A stretch of 64,000 bases of DNA from Clostridium gelidum (GTDB lineage Bacteria; Bacillota; Clostridia; Clostridiales; Clostridiaceae): assembly GCF_019977655.1 (NCBI RefSeq), contig NZ_AP024849.1, forward strand, positions 5,613,001-5,677,000, given 5' to 3'. The notes under the pieces are model-generated. The model had not been told where the DNA came from and made no database searches. It saw only the letters and a program-made list of their open reading frames with translations. This document shows, piece by piece, positions 43,944 through 52,669 of the stretch. Positions within the stretch are counted from its first letter, which is position 1. Each line of letters begins with the position of its first letter. The translations under genes were made by a program, and so were the position numbers.

Positions 43944-43946
43944 TTT

Positions 43947-45167
43947 TTAGCCCTCCTCTGATATCTTTTGAAGTATTGCTAGTGCAAAAAACATGCTTAT
44001 CATGGAAGATCCACCAGCACTAATAAGAGGTAACGTGATTCCTGTAAGTGGTATTACTGCAAATACCCCACCAATTATAACTAATACTTGGCAAGCTATC
44101 ATAGCACTCATTCCTATTGTGCTAAGTTGTGAAAATTTATCTTGAACTCTAAATGCTGCTCTCATTCCTCTATAGAAAAATAAGAAATAGATTATCATGA
44201 TACCTAAACCAAACACCATTCCAAGTTCTTCACAAATAACTGCGAAGATTAAATCTGAAGTATTAACTGGCAATAAATTAGGATATCCTTGGCCTAAACC
44301 TGATCCAAGCATTCCCCCTGATGAAATAGCATATAATCCTTGAACTATTTGATATCCACCTTTATCTTTAGAATTCCACGGATCTCTCCAAACTAATATT
44401 CTTTGTCTTACATGTGAAAATAAATGATAGGCCATAAATGATCCTATTATAAATAATGCAAAACAAATTATCACATATTTCTTTTTTCCAGTTGCAACAT
44501 AAACCATTGTTAATGCTATCCCAAAAAATATTAAAGCTGATCCTAAATCTTTTTGAGCAACTAAACATGCTAATGCAAACATTACGACTAATGCAGGCTG
44601 CCAAAGCTGTTTAAAATCTTCTATTATATTATTTTTATCTTCATACTCTTTAAGCGCAGCTGCAAGATAAAGAACAAATGTTATTTTTCCAAATTCAGAT
44701 GGTTGAAATCCAAATCCCCCAATAGTAACCCAGTTAGTAGCCCCATAAGTTTCTTGATGTGCGAGTAGTGCCAATGGCATTACTATTATGGTCATAGCTA
44801 AATATATTTTTTTATATTTTGCAAAGTCTCTTAAATCTGGAATGGCTACTAATACAGCAATAAATACAATAATCCCCCCTATAAACCAGATTAATTGTTT
44901 AATTGCAACACCAGTATCTAACCTATATAACATAGCAATACCTATAACTGATAAAATACATGCAAATGTAATTAAAAATTTATCTCCATGGGGATAAAAT
45001 TTTCTTATTAAAATCTGAGTAATTGTTAATAATACGCATACTATTAATCCCATATATATTGCATTCATATCCATAGGATCTTTTAATATAGACAAATTTG
45101 TAAAAAGAGCTATACATAAAAGGTATGTTAACATTAATAACTTTATCTCATCCTTCTTAATTTTCAA
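43947..45167 (-). CDS. FtsW/RodA/SpoVE family peptidoglycan glycosyltransferase
   Basis: A 406-residue SEDS protein with about 10-12 membrane helices. Conserved GATNWVTIGGFGFQPSEFGK (the Asp/Glu-side glycosyltransferase region), VAQKDLGSALIFFGIALTMV, QIVQGLYAISSGGMLGSGLG and LPLISAGGSSMISMFFALAI. It polymerises lipid II with the adjacent class B PBP. The start is TTG with AGGTG 7 nt upstream. Whether it serves elongation (RodA-like), division or sporulation is not decided by sequence; the FHA-SEDS-PBP order is common in Clostridia. Confidence 0.92.
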   Translation of the reverse strand: MKIKKDEIKLLMLTYLLCIALFTNLSILKDPMDMNAIYMGLIVCVLLTITQILIRKFYPHGDKFLITFACILSVIGIAMLYRLDTGVAIKQLIWFIGGIIVFIAVLVAIPDLRDFAKYKKIYLAMTIIVMPLALLAHQETYGATNWVTIGGFGFQPSEFGKITFVLYLAAALKEYEDKNNIIEDFKQLWQPALVVMFALACLVAQKDLGSALIFFGIALTMVYVATGKKKYVIICFALFIIGSFMAYHLFSHVRQRILVWRDPWNSKDKGGYQIVQGLYAISSGGMLGSGLGQGYPNLLPVNTSDLIFAVICEELGMVFGLGIMIIYFLFFYRGMRAAFRVQDKFSQLSTIGMSAMIACQVLVIIGGVFAVIPLTGITLPLISAGGSSMISMFFALAILQKISEEG

Positions 45168-45218
45168 TCTATATCACCTCATTACTTTTAATTCTTTTTT
45201 ATATGCCTTAATCTTTTG

Positions 45219-45265
45219 TAAGGCTCAGAGAAAGATATATTATGCATAATCTCCCACTGAGCCTT
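45219..45265 (-). promoter_or_regulatory. Hairpin in the rodA upstream region
   Basis: TAAGGCTCAG / CTGAGCCTTA, a 10-bp perfect stem with a 27-nt loop, about 55 bp before the TTG start. There is no U-tract, so a leader structure or FHA-transcript end is possible. Confidence 0.45.
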
Positions 45266-45344
45266 AATTGGTCTAGATTATTTAATTCATACTCAGGGGT
45301 ACCACATAACCACAATGGTCATAATGTATCCACAAGGGTTATAA

Positions 45345-45361
45345 GTTCAACTAAATTCAGC
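45345..45361. repeat. GCTGAATTTAGTTGAA repeat, copy 1
   Basis: On the minus strand GCTGAATTTAGTTGAAC, followed by TTATA-CC..TGTGG-ACAT. The same 16-mer recurs at 55825-55840 and 56078-56093. Copies 1 and 2 share about 40 bp. Confidence 0.5.
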
Positions 45362-45393
45362 AAGAATATAAAACTCTATCCGAAAAATTGTTC

Positions 45394-45837
45394 CTATCTT
45401 AAAATCTTAAAAACTGATGTTCCAATCTTTATTTCATCTTTATTATTTAATTTCATTTTGCCACTTATCTTATTGCCATTCAAATAAGTACCATTGGTGC
45501 TATTTAAATCTTCTATAAATAATGAATCATTTCTCACTATAATTTTAGCATGATTCCCTGAAACATGTTGGTCTGCTAAAACAATTGAATTATCATCTTT
45601 TCTACCTATTGTCAAATCTGATCTTATAGGAATAATAGACTCATCTTTTAAATCCTTGCCATTACCTGAATTTATTATTTCTAATCCATAATTCCCTTTT
45701 GTTACAGGTGGTCTTCTCTTCTTCCCACCGTTTTTAACATCTTTATACATTATCTTTAATGCATAGTATATTATTACATATAGTATAACAATAAAAACTA
45801 CTCCAAAAATTCCAGCAATTATTTTTGAAAAACTCAT
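45394..45837 (-). CDS. FHA-domain membrane protein
   Basis: A 147-residue protein: one N-terminal membrane helix (IAGIFGVVFIVILYVIIYYA), a basic linker (KNGGKKRRPPVTKG) and a C-terminal forkhead-associated domain (RSDLTIGRKDDNSIVLADQH, VSGNHAKIIVRND, LNSTNGTYLNGNKI). The FHA domain binds phosphothreonine, so it may link Ser/Thr-kinase signalling to the downstream rodA-pbpA pair. AGGTGAAAAT precedes the ATG. Confidence 0.9.
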   Translation of the reverse strand: MSFSKIIAGIFGVVFIVILYVIIYYALKIMYKDVKNGGKKRRPPVTKGNYGLEIINSGNGKDLKDESIIPIRSDLTIGRKDDNSIVLADQHVSGNHAKIIVRNDSLFIEDLNSTNGTYLNGNKISGKMKLNNKDEIKIGTSVFKILR

Positions 45838-45882
45838 ATTTTCACCTCAATATCTATTCCTACATCATAGGCACTTTATTTA

Positions 45883-46052
45883 GTTAAGAGTTAACAATTA
45901 AAAGTTAACAGTTAACGCTGAAAATAATATCCTAATTTTTTAAATGCCTTATTAATGATTATACAACAAAAATTCAAGTCTGACATCCCAAAGTATTACT
46001 TTTCAATTAACAATATAGAATCGAAAAACAAATTCTTACAGAATTTAAGTTA
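45883..46052. repeat. Degenerate CAGTTAAC-ended repeat abutting the uvrA stop
   Basis: AGTTAAGAGTTAACAATTA, AAAGTTAACAGTTAACGCTG on the left; on the right (reversed) TTAACTTAAATTCTGTAAG directly after the uvrA TAA. The CTTACAGAA motif echoes the interior of the 42306 element. More decayed than the others. Confidence 0.4.
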
Positions 46053-48878
46053 ATTATTCAAAACACTTTTTAAATATTTTCCTGTATATGATGCTTCAAC
46101 TTTGCATAGTTCCTCAGGTGTTCCTGCTTTAATAAGAGTTCCTCCCTTATCTCCACCTTCTGGTCCCAAATCAATTAAATAATCTGCACATTTTATCATA
46201 TCTAGATTATGTTCAATTACAACCACCGTGTTTCCTGACTCTACTAGCCTTTGAAGTATTTCTATTAATCTGCTAACATCATCTACATGTAATCCTGTTG
46301 TTGGTTCATCTAATATGTACAGTGTTTTACCTGTACTTCTTTTTGATAATTCAGATGCTAATTTTATTCTTTGAGCCTCTCCACCTGATAATTGAGTTGA
46401 TGGCTGACCTAATCTAATATATCCTAGGCCAACATCATTTAATGTTCTCAACTTGTTTTCTATCCTAGGAATATTTTCAAAGAATTTCACTGCTTCTTCA
46501 ACTGTCATGTTTAATATATCATCTATATTTTTCCCTTTATACTTAACTTCTAAGGTTTCTCTATTGTATCTTTTTCCTTTACATACCTCACAAGGTACAT
46601 ATACATCAGATAAAAATTGCATTTCTATTTTTATAATTCCATCTCCAGAGCAGGCTTCACATCTTCCGCCCTTAACATTAAAACTAAATCGTCCTTGCTT
46701 ATAACCTCTCATTTTAGCTTCTTGAGTTTGCGAAAAAAGCTCTCTAATTATATCAAATGTCCCTGTATAAGTAGCAGGATTAGAACGTGGCGTTCTTCCT
46801 ATTGGGCTTTGATCTATATCTATTATTTTATCTATATTCTCATACCCAATTATTTCTTTATGCTTTCCCACAGGCTTTTTACTCTTGTTCACTAGCTTAT
46901 TCAAGCCTTTATAAAGTATTTCATTTACCAAAGTACTTTTTCCAGAACCTGAAACTCCAGTAACTGCTGTTAATGTTCCAAGTGGAATTGATATATTTAT
47001 GTTCTTTAAGTTATTTTCTTTTGCTCCTACAACCTTTATAATTTGTCCATTACCCTTTTTTCTTATTTTTGGCACTTCAATTAATTTTTTTCCTGTTAAG
47101 TATTGTCCTGTTATTGATTTTTCACACGCTTTAACATCATCAAGAGTACCAGTAACTACCACTTCACCCCCATGCTCTCCTGCACCAGGTCCAATATCAA
47201 CAATATAATCTGCTTCTCTAATAGTATCTTCATCATGTTCTACAACTATTACTGTATTTCCCACATCTCTTAAATTCTTTAAAGTTTGTATCAGTCTATC
47301 ATTATCTCTTTGATGCAAACCAATACTAGGTTCATCTAAAATATACAAAACACCCATAAGTGATGAACCTATTTGAGTTGCAAGCCTTATTCTTTGAGAT
47401 TCTCCTCCTGATAAAGTTCCTGATTTTCTTGATAAACTCAAATAATCAAGTCCTACATCCAATAAAAACTGTAATCTGTTTTTAATCTCTTTTATAATTT
47501 GTTCACTAATAATTCTATTCTTTTCTGAAAATTCTATTCCACTTATAAAATCTAATTCTTCTCTTATTGGCATACTTGAAAATTCAAATATATTTTTTTC
47601 GCCAACAGTAACTGAAAGTGCTTCATCACTCAATCTTGCACCTTTACACTTAGGACAAAAGTCATCACTCATATATTGCTCTATTCCACTTTTTATCAAA
47701 TCTGAATTAGTTTCTCTATATCTTCTATTCAAAGAATTTATTTCTCCATCAAAGGCGTAATTATATACTGCTCTAACACCATCTTTTGTATATTCAACCT
47801 TAAGTTTCTTTCCTTGTGTTCCATATAAAAGTAACTCAATATGTTTCTTATCTAAATCTTTTATTGGCGTATTTAACTCTAATCCATATTCTCTACCTAA
47901 TGCTTGAAGTATAGCATAAGTCCATGAATCTTCTTTAAGTCTTCCATTCCCCCAACTAGCTATAGCACCATCCATAATACTTAATTCTCTATTTGGAATT
48001 ACTAATTTCTCATCTATTTCAATTAAAGTTCCAAGACCATCACAATGATCACACTTACCAAATGGAGCATTAAATGAAAATAATCTAGGTGCTAATTCAC
48101 CAATACTTATTCCACATTCTGCACAAGCAAAATTTTCACTAAATAAAGTGTCATGTCCATCAATAACACTGGCTATTACTAGACCTTCTCCTATTTTTAG
48201 CGATGATTCTATAGACTCTGTAAGTCTTCCTTCTATTCCTTCTTTTATAACAATTCTATCTATAACAGCTTCAATATTATGTTTTTTGTTTTTATCTAAT
48301 TTTATTTCTTCTTCAGTTAAATCATAAATTTCCCCATCAATTCTAGCTCTTATAAATCCATTTTTTCTTATATTCTCTAATAACTTTTCATGACTTCCTT
48401 TTCTGCCTTTAATCATGGGCGCTAATATTTGAAGTTTAGTTTTATCCCCATAGTTCATAATCTTATCAACAATTTGATCAACAGACTGCTTAGTAATTTC
48501 CTTTCCACACTTTGGACAATGTGGAGTTCCAACTTTTGCATATAGTAATCTTAAATAATCATAAATTTCTGTTATTGTTCCAACTGTCGATCTTGGATTT
48601 TTGTTTGTACTCTTTTGGTCTATTGATATGGCTGGTGATAGCCCTGCTATGTACTCAACATTTGGCTTATCCATTTGTCCTAAAAATTGTCTTGCATAAG
48701 AGGATAAAGATTCCATATATCTTCTTTGTCCTTCTGCATATAACGTATCAAAAGCTAACGACGACTTACCTGAGCCTGATAATCCTGTAAACACAACTAG
48801 CTTATCTCTTGGTATCTCCAAACTAACATTCTTTAAATTATTAACCTTAGCACCCTTAATTATTATCTTATCATTCAT
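46050..48878 (-). CDS. uvrA: Excinuclease ABC subunit A
   Basis: A 942-residue twin ABC ATPase. First Walker A FTGLSGSGKSSLAFDTLYAE, second GVSGSGKSTLVNEILYKG; two signature motifs (LSGGESQRIRLA, LSGGEAQRIKLA); Walker B YILDEPSIGLHQRD and YILDEPTTGLHVDD. Zinc-finger Cys pairs (CPKCGKE, CAEC, CDHCDG, CEACSGDG with CEVCKG). UvrA dimers find DNA damage and load UvrB. ATG 48878 fits GGAGG (8 nt); the extra upstream codons begin at 48893. It follows uvrB in an SOS-type operon. Confidence 0.96.
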   Translation of the reverse strand: MNDKIIIKGAKVNNLKNVSLEIPRDKLVVFTGLSGSGKSSLAFDTLYAEGQRRYMESLSSYARQFLGQMDKPNVEYIAGLSPAISIDQKSTNKNPRSTVGTITEIYDYLRLLYAKVGTPHCPKCGKEITKQSVDQIVDKIMNYGDKTKLQILAPMIKGRKGSHEKLLENIRKNGFIRARIDGEIYDLTEEEIKLDKNKKHNIEAVIDRIVIKEGIEGRLTESIESSLKIGEGLVIASVIDGHDTLFSENFACAECGISIGELAPRLFSFNAPFGKCDHCDGLGTLIEIDEKLVIPNRELSIMDGAIASWGNGRLKEDSWTYAILQALGREYGLELNTPIKDLDKKHIELLLYGTQGKKLKVEYTKDGVRAVYNYAFDGEINSLNRRYRETNSDLIKSGIEQYMSDDFCPKCKGARLSDEALSVTVGEKNIFEFSSMPIREELDFISGIEFSEKNRIISEQIIKEIKNRLQFLLDVGLDYLSLSRKSGTLSGGESQRIRLATQIGSSLMGVLYILDEPSIGLHQRDNDRLIQTLKNLRDVGNTVIVVEHDEDTIREADYIVDIGPGAGEHGGEVVVTGTLDDVKACEKSITGQYLTGKKLIEVPKIRKKGNGQIIKVVGAKENNLKNINISIPLGTLTAVTGVSGSGKSTLVNEILYKGLNKLVNKSKKPVGKHKEIIGYENIDKIIDIDQSPIGRTPRSNPATYTGTFDIIRELFSQTQEAKMRGYKQGRFSFNVKGGRCEACSGDGIIKIEMQFLSDVYVPCEVCKGKRYNRETLEVKYKGKNIDDILNMTVEEAVKFFENIPRIENKLRTLNDVGLGYIRLGQPSTQLSGGEAQRIKLASELSKRSTGKTLYILDEPTTGLHVDDVSRLIEILQRLVESGNTVVVIEHNLDMIKCADYLIDLGPEGGDKGGTLIKAGTPEELCKVEASYTGKYLKSVLNN

Positions 48879-48921
48879 CACACAAACCTCCATTTAAATA
48901 CACAATACACAGTTCACAATA

Positions 48922-50889
48922 TTAATTCTTAATTTCATTAATTATATCTCTAAGTTCGGCAGCTCTCTCAAATTGTAGATTCTTTGCAGCCAATAGCATT
49001 TCTTGTGTATATTCTTTAATTAACTTATCCTTTTCTTTCTTAGTAAATTTTTTATTTCCATCCACTTTATATTCTGCCACTTCTTCAGCAATTTTGGTAG
49101 CTTCTATAATCTCTCTGACATCTTTAATTATAGTTGTTGGGATCATTCCATTTTTGCTGTTATATTCTTTTTGTATAGCTCTTCTTCTTTCAGTTTCCTT
49201 TAGAGCTTTATCCATAGATTTTGTTATATTATCTGCATACATTATAACTTTACTTTCTGAATTTCTAGCTGCTCTTCCTATAGTTTGTATAAGCGATGTT
49301 TCTGATCTTAAAAATCCTTCTTTATCAGCATCCAAAATTGCAACTAAAGCAACTTCTGGTATATCTAAACCCTCTCTTAAAAGATTTATTCCTACTAATA
49401 CATCATATTCTCCAAGTCTTAAATCCCTTATAATTTTCATTCTCTCCATAGTAAGAATCTCTGAATGCATATAAGCAGCCTTAACCCCAAGCTCTGTTAA
49501 GTATTTGGTTAAATCTTCCGCCATACGTTTAGTCAGTGTTGTTATTAATGTTCTAAACCCACATTCTTTAACTTTATTAATTTCTCCATATAAATCATCT
49601 ATTTGCCCTTTTATTGGTCTTATAATTATTGGAGGATCTAATAATCCTGTAGGTCTTATAATTTGTTCTGCAATTACTTCTGAATTATCTATTTCATAAG
49701 CAGCTGGAGTTGCACTTACAAAAACCACTTGCTTAATTTTCTTTTCAAATTCTTCAAACTTTAACGGTCTGTTATCATATGCACAGGGGAGTCTAAATCC
49801 ATAATCAATTAAAGTGTTTTTTCTAGACCTATCGCCTGCATACATTGCTCTAACTTGTGGTAATGTTACATGACTTTCATCAATAAACATTAAGAAATCT
49901 TCTGGAAAATAATCTATTAAAGTTTTAGGTGGTGTTCCAGAAGCCCTCCCATCTAATAATCTTGAATAATTCTCTATGCCACTGCAATATCCCATTTCTT
50001 TTATCATTTCAATATCAAAATTAGTTCTTTGTCTTAATCTTTGAGCTTCTAAAAGTTTATCTTGAGCATTAAGTTCTCTTAGTCTTTCTTCTAATTCCCC
50101 TTCAATAAGTCCAATTGATTTTTCAACAGTTTCTCTTGAAGTTGCAAAGTGAGATGCAGGAGTTATTGCTACATGATTTCTTTCACCAAGAATAGTTCCT
50201 GTTAATACATCAAATTCTCTTATTCTCTCAATTTCATCTCCAAAAAATTCGATTCTAATCCCCTTATTTGAATATGATGCTGGAATTATATCTAAAGAAT
50301 CTCCTCGAACTCTAAAAGTTCCTCTTGAAAAGTCTATATCATTTCTTTCATATTGAATGTCTATAAGTTCCTTTATAACTTTATTTCTTTCCTTTTCCAT
50401 TCCAGTTCTGAGGCTTATTGTAAGTTTTTTATATTCTTCTGGATTACCTAATCCATATATACAAGAAACAGATGCAACAATTATTACATCCCTTCTTTCA
50501 AAGAGAGCTGAAGTAGCTGAATGTCTTAATTTATCTATTTCATCATTTATAGATGCATCTTTTTCAATAAATGTATCTGTTGAAGGTTTGTATGCTTCTG
50601 GTTGATAATAATCATAATAAGATACAAAATATTCTACTATGTTATCAGGAAAAAACTCTTTAAATTCTGAGCATAACTGTCCTGCTAAAGTTTTATTATG
50701 AGCTAGAATTATAGTAGGCCTTTGTAATTTTTCTATAATATTTGCCATAGTAAATGTTTTTCCCGAACCAGTTACTCCAAGTAAAGTTTGACATCTATTA
50801 TTATGTTTTATTGATTCCACTAACTTATCAATAGCTTGTGGCTGGTCTCCTGTAGGCTTAAACTTAGAATGTATTTTAAATTCTCCCAT
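48922..50889 (-). CDS. uvrB: Excinuclease ABC subunit B
   Basis: A 655-residue helicase-like repair protein: Walker A TLLGVTGSGKTFTMANI, the beta-hairpin region YYDYYQPEAYKP, DEAD-like FLMFIDESHVTLPQ, helicase motifs LVGINLLREGLDIPEV and QTIGRAARN, and the C-terminal UVR motif LAAKNLQFERAAELRDII that binds UvrC. It verifies damage after UvrA. AAGGAGG points to ATG 50889; the longer frame runs through the LexA-like box and is not used. Confidence 0.97.
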   Translation of the reverse strand: MGEFKIHSKFKPTGDQPQAIDKLVESIKHNNRCQTLLGVTGSGKTFTMANIIEKLQRPTIILAHNKTLAGQLCSEFKEFFPDNIVEYFVSYYDYYQPEAYKPSTDTFIEKDASINDEIDKLRHSATSALFERRDVIIVASVSCIYGLGNPEEYKKLTISLRTGMEKERNKVIKELIDIQYERNDIDFSRGTFRVRGDSLDIIPASYSNKGIRIEFFGDEIERIREFDVLTGTILGERNHVAITPASHFATSRETVEKSIGLIEGELEERLRELNAQDKLLEAQRLRQRTNFDIEMIKEMGYCSGIENYSRLLDGRASGTPPKTLIDYFPEDFLMFIDESHVTLPQVRAMYAGDRSRKNTLIDYGFRLPCAYDNRPLKFEEFEKKIKQVVFVSATPAAYEIDNSEVIAEQIIRPTGLLDPPIIIRPIKGQIDDLYGEINKVKECGFRTLITTLTKRMAEDLTKYLTELGVKAAYMHSEILTMERMKIIRDLRLGEYDVLVGINLLREGLDIPEVALVAILDADKEGFLRSETSLIQTIGRAARNSESKVIMYADNITKSMDKALKETERRRAIQKEYNSKNGMIPTTIIKDVREIIEATKIAEEVAEYKVDGNKKFTKKEKDKLIKEYTQEMLLAAKNLQFERAAELRDIINEIKN

Positions 50890-50905
50890 TAAACTACCTC
50901 CTTTT

Positions 50906-50960
50906 CGAACAGACATTCGTATTATATGTATATTTTACTTTTCATTAACTACTAAGTCAA
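50906..50960 (-). promoter_or_regulatory. uvrBA promoter with LexA (SOS) box
   Basis: Minus strand TTGACT (50960-50955), 17 bp, TAAAAT (50937-50932). CGAATGTCTGTTCG (50919-50906) lies over the expected start region and matches the Firmicute LexA/DinR box CGAACRNRYGTTYG form with one or two deviations. It predicts SOS induction of uvrBA. Confidence 0.7.
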
Positions 50961-51025
50961 CAATTTATAACATTTATTTTTTCCAATTAGTTGTTTTTTA
51001 TCTGATTATTTTCAAAAATTTTGTA

Positions 51026-51227
51026 AGGCACATGAAAATAAATAACAATTCCAAAGTTGCCACGAATATTTTTCATCAGGCAAGGAGACGAATTGCCCTC
51101 ATAGCTGGCCTATTAGGTCAATTTGCCGACGCAGCATGATGGAAAATGGGCACATTAGAAAAGAGTAGCTGTGCTACAATACGGAACTTTTCTGGCAAAT
51201 GGACTTGTTATTTTTTTGATTGTGCCT
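51026..51227. repeat. Inverted-end miniature element, copy C (202 bp)
   Basis: Ends as in copies A and B; the interior matches copy A closely (GACGAATTGCCCTCATAG, GACGCAGCATGATGG). A 43-bp insertion near the right side (starting GGGCACATTAG) contains AGTAGCTGTGCTACAAT, itself able to pair. Confidence 0.8.
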
Positions 51228-51242
51228 AAATTAAAATTTATT

Positions 51243-51270
51243 AAAGAAAAAGATGGCTAAGCCATCTTTT
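51243..51270 (-). terminator. Terminator of the ftsEX-ctpB-minJ-like operon
   Basis: AAAGATGGC-TTA-GCCATCTTT hairpin followed on the minus strand by TTCTTTAAT, directly after the stop. Short, strong stem. Confidence 0.8.
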
Positions 51271-51275
51271 GTAAA

Positions 51276-52658
51276 CTACAGTTTCATATCTTTATTTTCT
51301 TCATCTTTATTAATCTTATCCTCATTAATTTTATTTTCTTTTTCATTTTCTGTTGTTTTATATTTTTCTTTATGTTCTGAATTCTTAAATTTGCTAAGAA
51401 CAGTTTTAAAACTGTTATCATTAACAGGGATAACATCTTCTTTAGCTACGCTTCTAGGGACTAATAACATACCTAGTCTAGTATTCTTATTATGCCTAAA
51501 TTGGATTTCTCTTACAACTCCCTTTGAATCTTTAACCTTCAAAACAGCATTATACCAATTAGCCTTTAAAATCGAATAACTTTCTGCTTCTGAATTAATA
51601 TTTTTATTATTTATTGATAAAATCTTACTTCCAACATCAACACCAAATTTTCTAACTTGTGAATCTTTTGTAATATCTAAAATCACTAACCCTTCTTCAT
51701 CACTTAAAAATTTAGGTTTTCTCTTTTCTTCACTCTTCACTTGAACTTCTAACATAAATTCATGAGCAAATGGAGTAAACATTACAACTATTATTTCACC
51801 AAAGACTCCAAATCTACTAATTTGAGCTACAACAGTTAAAATAATTCCATAAATTAATATATAAATCCCTGATACCAATGCCTTTTCTCTTTTACTTCTT
51901 GTAAAAGTAATTGAGGAATACCCCAAAACTGTGTAAAATGGCAATATTGAAATTGCACTACCTGCTATCAAACTAAGTCCTGAAGATGATTTGATTAGTG
52001 GCCACCAATCCGGATTTTGTATAGATTCTGTTATATATTTTAATGATGAATCATTCATAGCTATTGCAATCATTATAGCTACTGGTAATGCCCAATACCT
52101 TTTTAATGCATATCCCCCTAAAATTTTTCCATCCCTATTTGTAAATACCGGAACTGCACCTCTATCACCATCAATCATTACTAATAAGCCTTCAATAATA
52201 TGAAAAACACCTATAAAAATCACTAAATAAAGTATATCAATATTAAAAATCATATTATTAGCGAGTTCTGGTATAAATTGACTCCCCAATTTAATTAAAA
52301 TACTTATAGCACCTAAAACAGCACCCGAATATGAAAAACATATTAATCTTGGTTTTATAAACATTAATAATATAGATATAATAAATAAATATTCAATACC
52401 TGAATTTGCACTAAAGACGACACCTAAACTAGTAAGAATTAAACTTCCTATACACCCAGCTATAATCCCCAAAACAAATTGAGATAGCGTAAGTTCAATA
52501 GATGAATTTACGCTACCTCCTAAAATTATTTTTTGCATAGCTACTATTTTTTTATTTTTTACATATAACATTATTATTAAAGTAATAAATAGAAATACCA
52601 ATGGGGGAGCTACTATCGCACCTGCAACATTCCTTAATGTATATACTAATAAACTCAT
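51276..52658 (-). CDS. MinJ-like membrane protein with PDZ domain
   Basis: A 460-residue protein with about 6-8 N-terminal membrane helices, a cytosolic/extracellular PDZ-like domain at about 325-400 (VILDITKDSQVRKFGVDVGS, KILSINNKNINSEAESYSIL) and a charged Lys/Glu/Asn tail. In Bacillus subtilis the division-site organiser MinJ is encoded next to ctpB, ftsX, ftsE and uvrBA. This gene is in that same position with the same architecture, so a MinJ-like topological role is inferred. It starts 11 bp after ctpB. Confidence 0.75.
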   Translation of the reverse strand: MSLLVYTLRNVAGAIVAPPLVFLFITLIIMLYVKNKKIVAMQKIILGGSVNSSIELTLSQFVLGIIAGCIGSLILTSLGVVFSANSGIEYLFIISILLMFIKPRLICFSYSGAVLGAISILIKLGSQFIPELANNMIFNIDILYLVIFIGVFHIIEGLLVMIDGDRGAVPVFTNRDGKILGGYALKRYWALPVAIMIAIAMNDSSLKYITESIQNPDWWPLIKSSSGLSLIAGSAISILPFYTVLGYSSITFTRSKREKALVSGIYILIYGIILTVVAQISRFGVFGEIIVVMFTPFAHEFMLEVQVKSEEKRKPKFLSDEEGLVILDITKDSQVRKFGVDVGSKILSINNKNINSEAESYSILKANWYNAVLKVKDSKGVVREIQFRHNKNTRLGMLLVPRSVAKEDVIPVNDNSFKTVLSKFKNSEHKEKYKTTENEKENKINEDKINKDEENKDMKL

Positions 52659-52669
52659 TTCATTTCCCC

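Larger units (their letters stand above)
50890..51275. other. Intergenic region uvrB / minJ-like
   Basis: About 385 bp holding the uvrB promoter and SOS box, repeat element copy C (51026-51227), and the terminator of the ftsEX-ctpB-minJ-like operon. Confidence 0.6.

Noticed and set aside
45242..45487. Plus-strand open frame of 81 codons between rodA and the FHA gene
   Set aside because: It overlaps the 3' end of the FHA gene on the other strand, crosses a hairpin and a repeat, and has no ribosome site.
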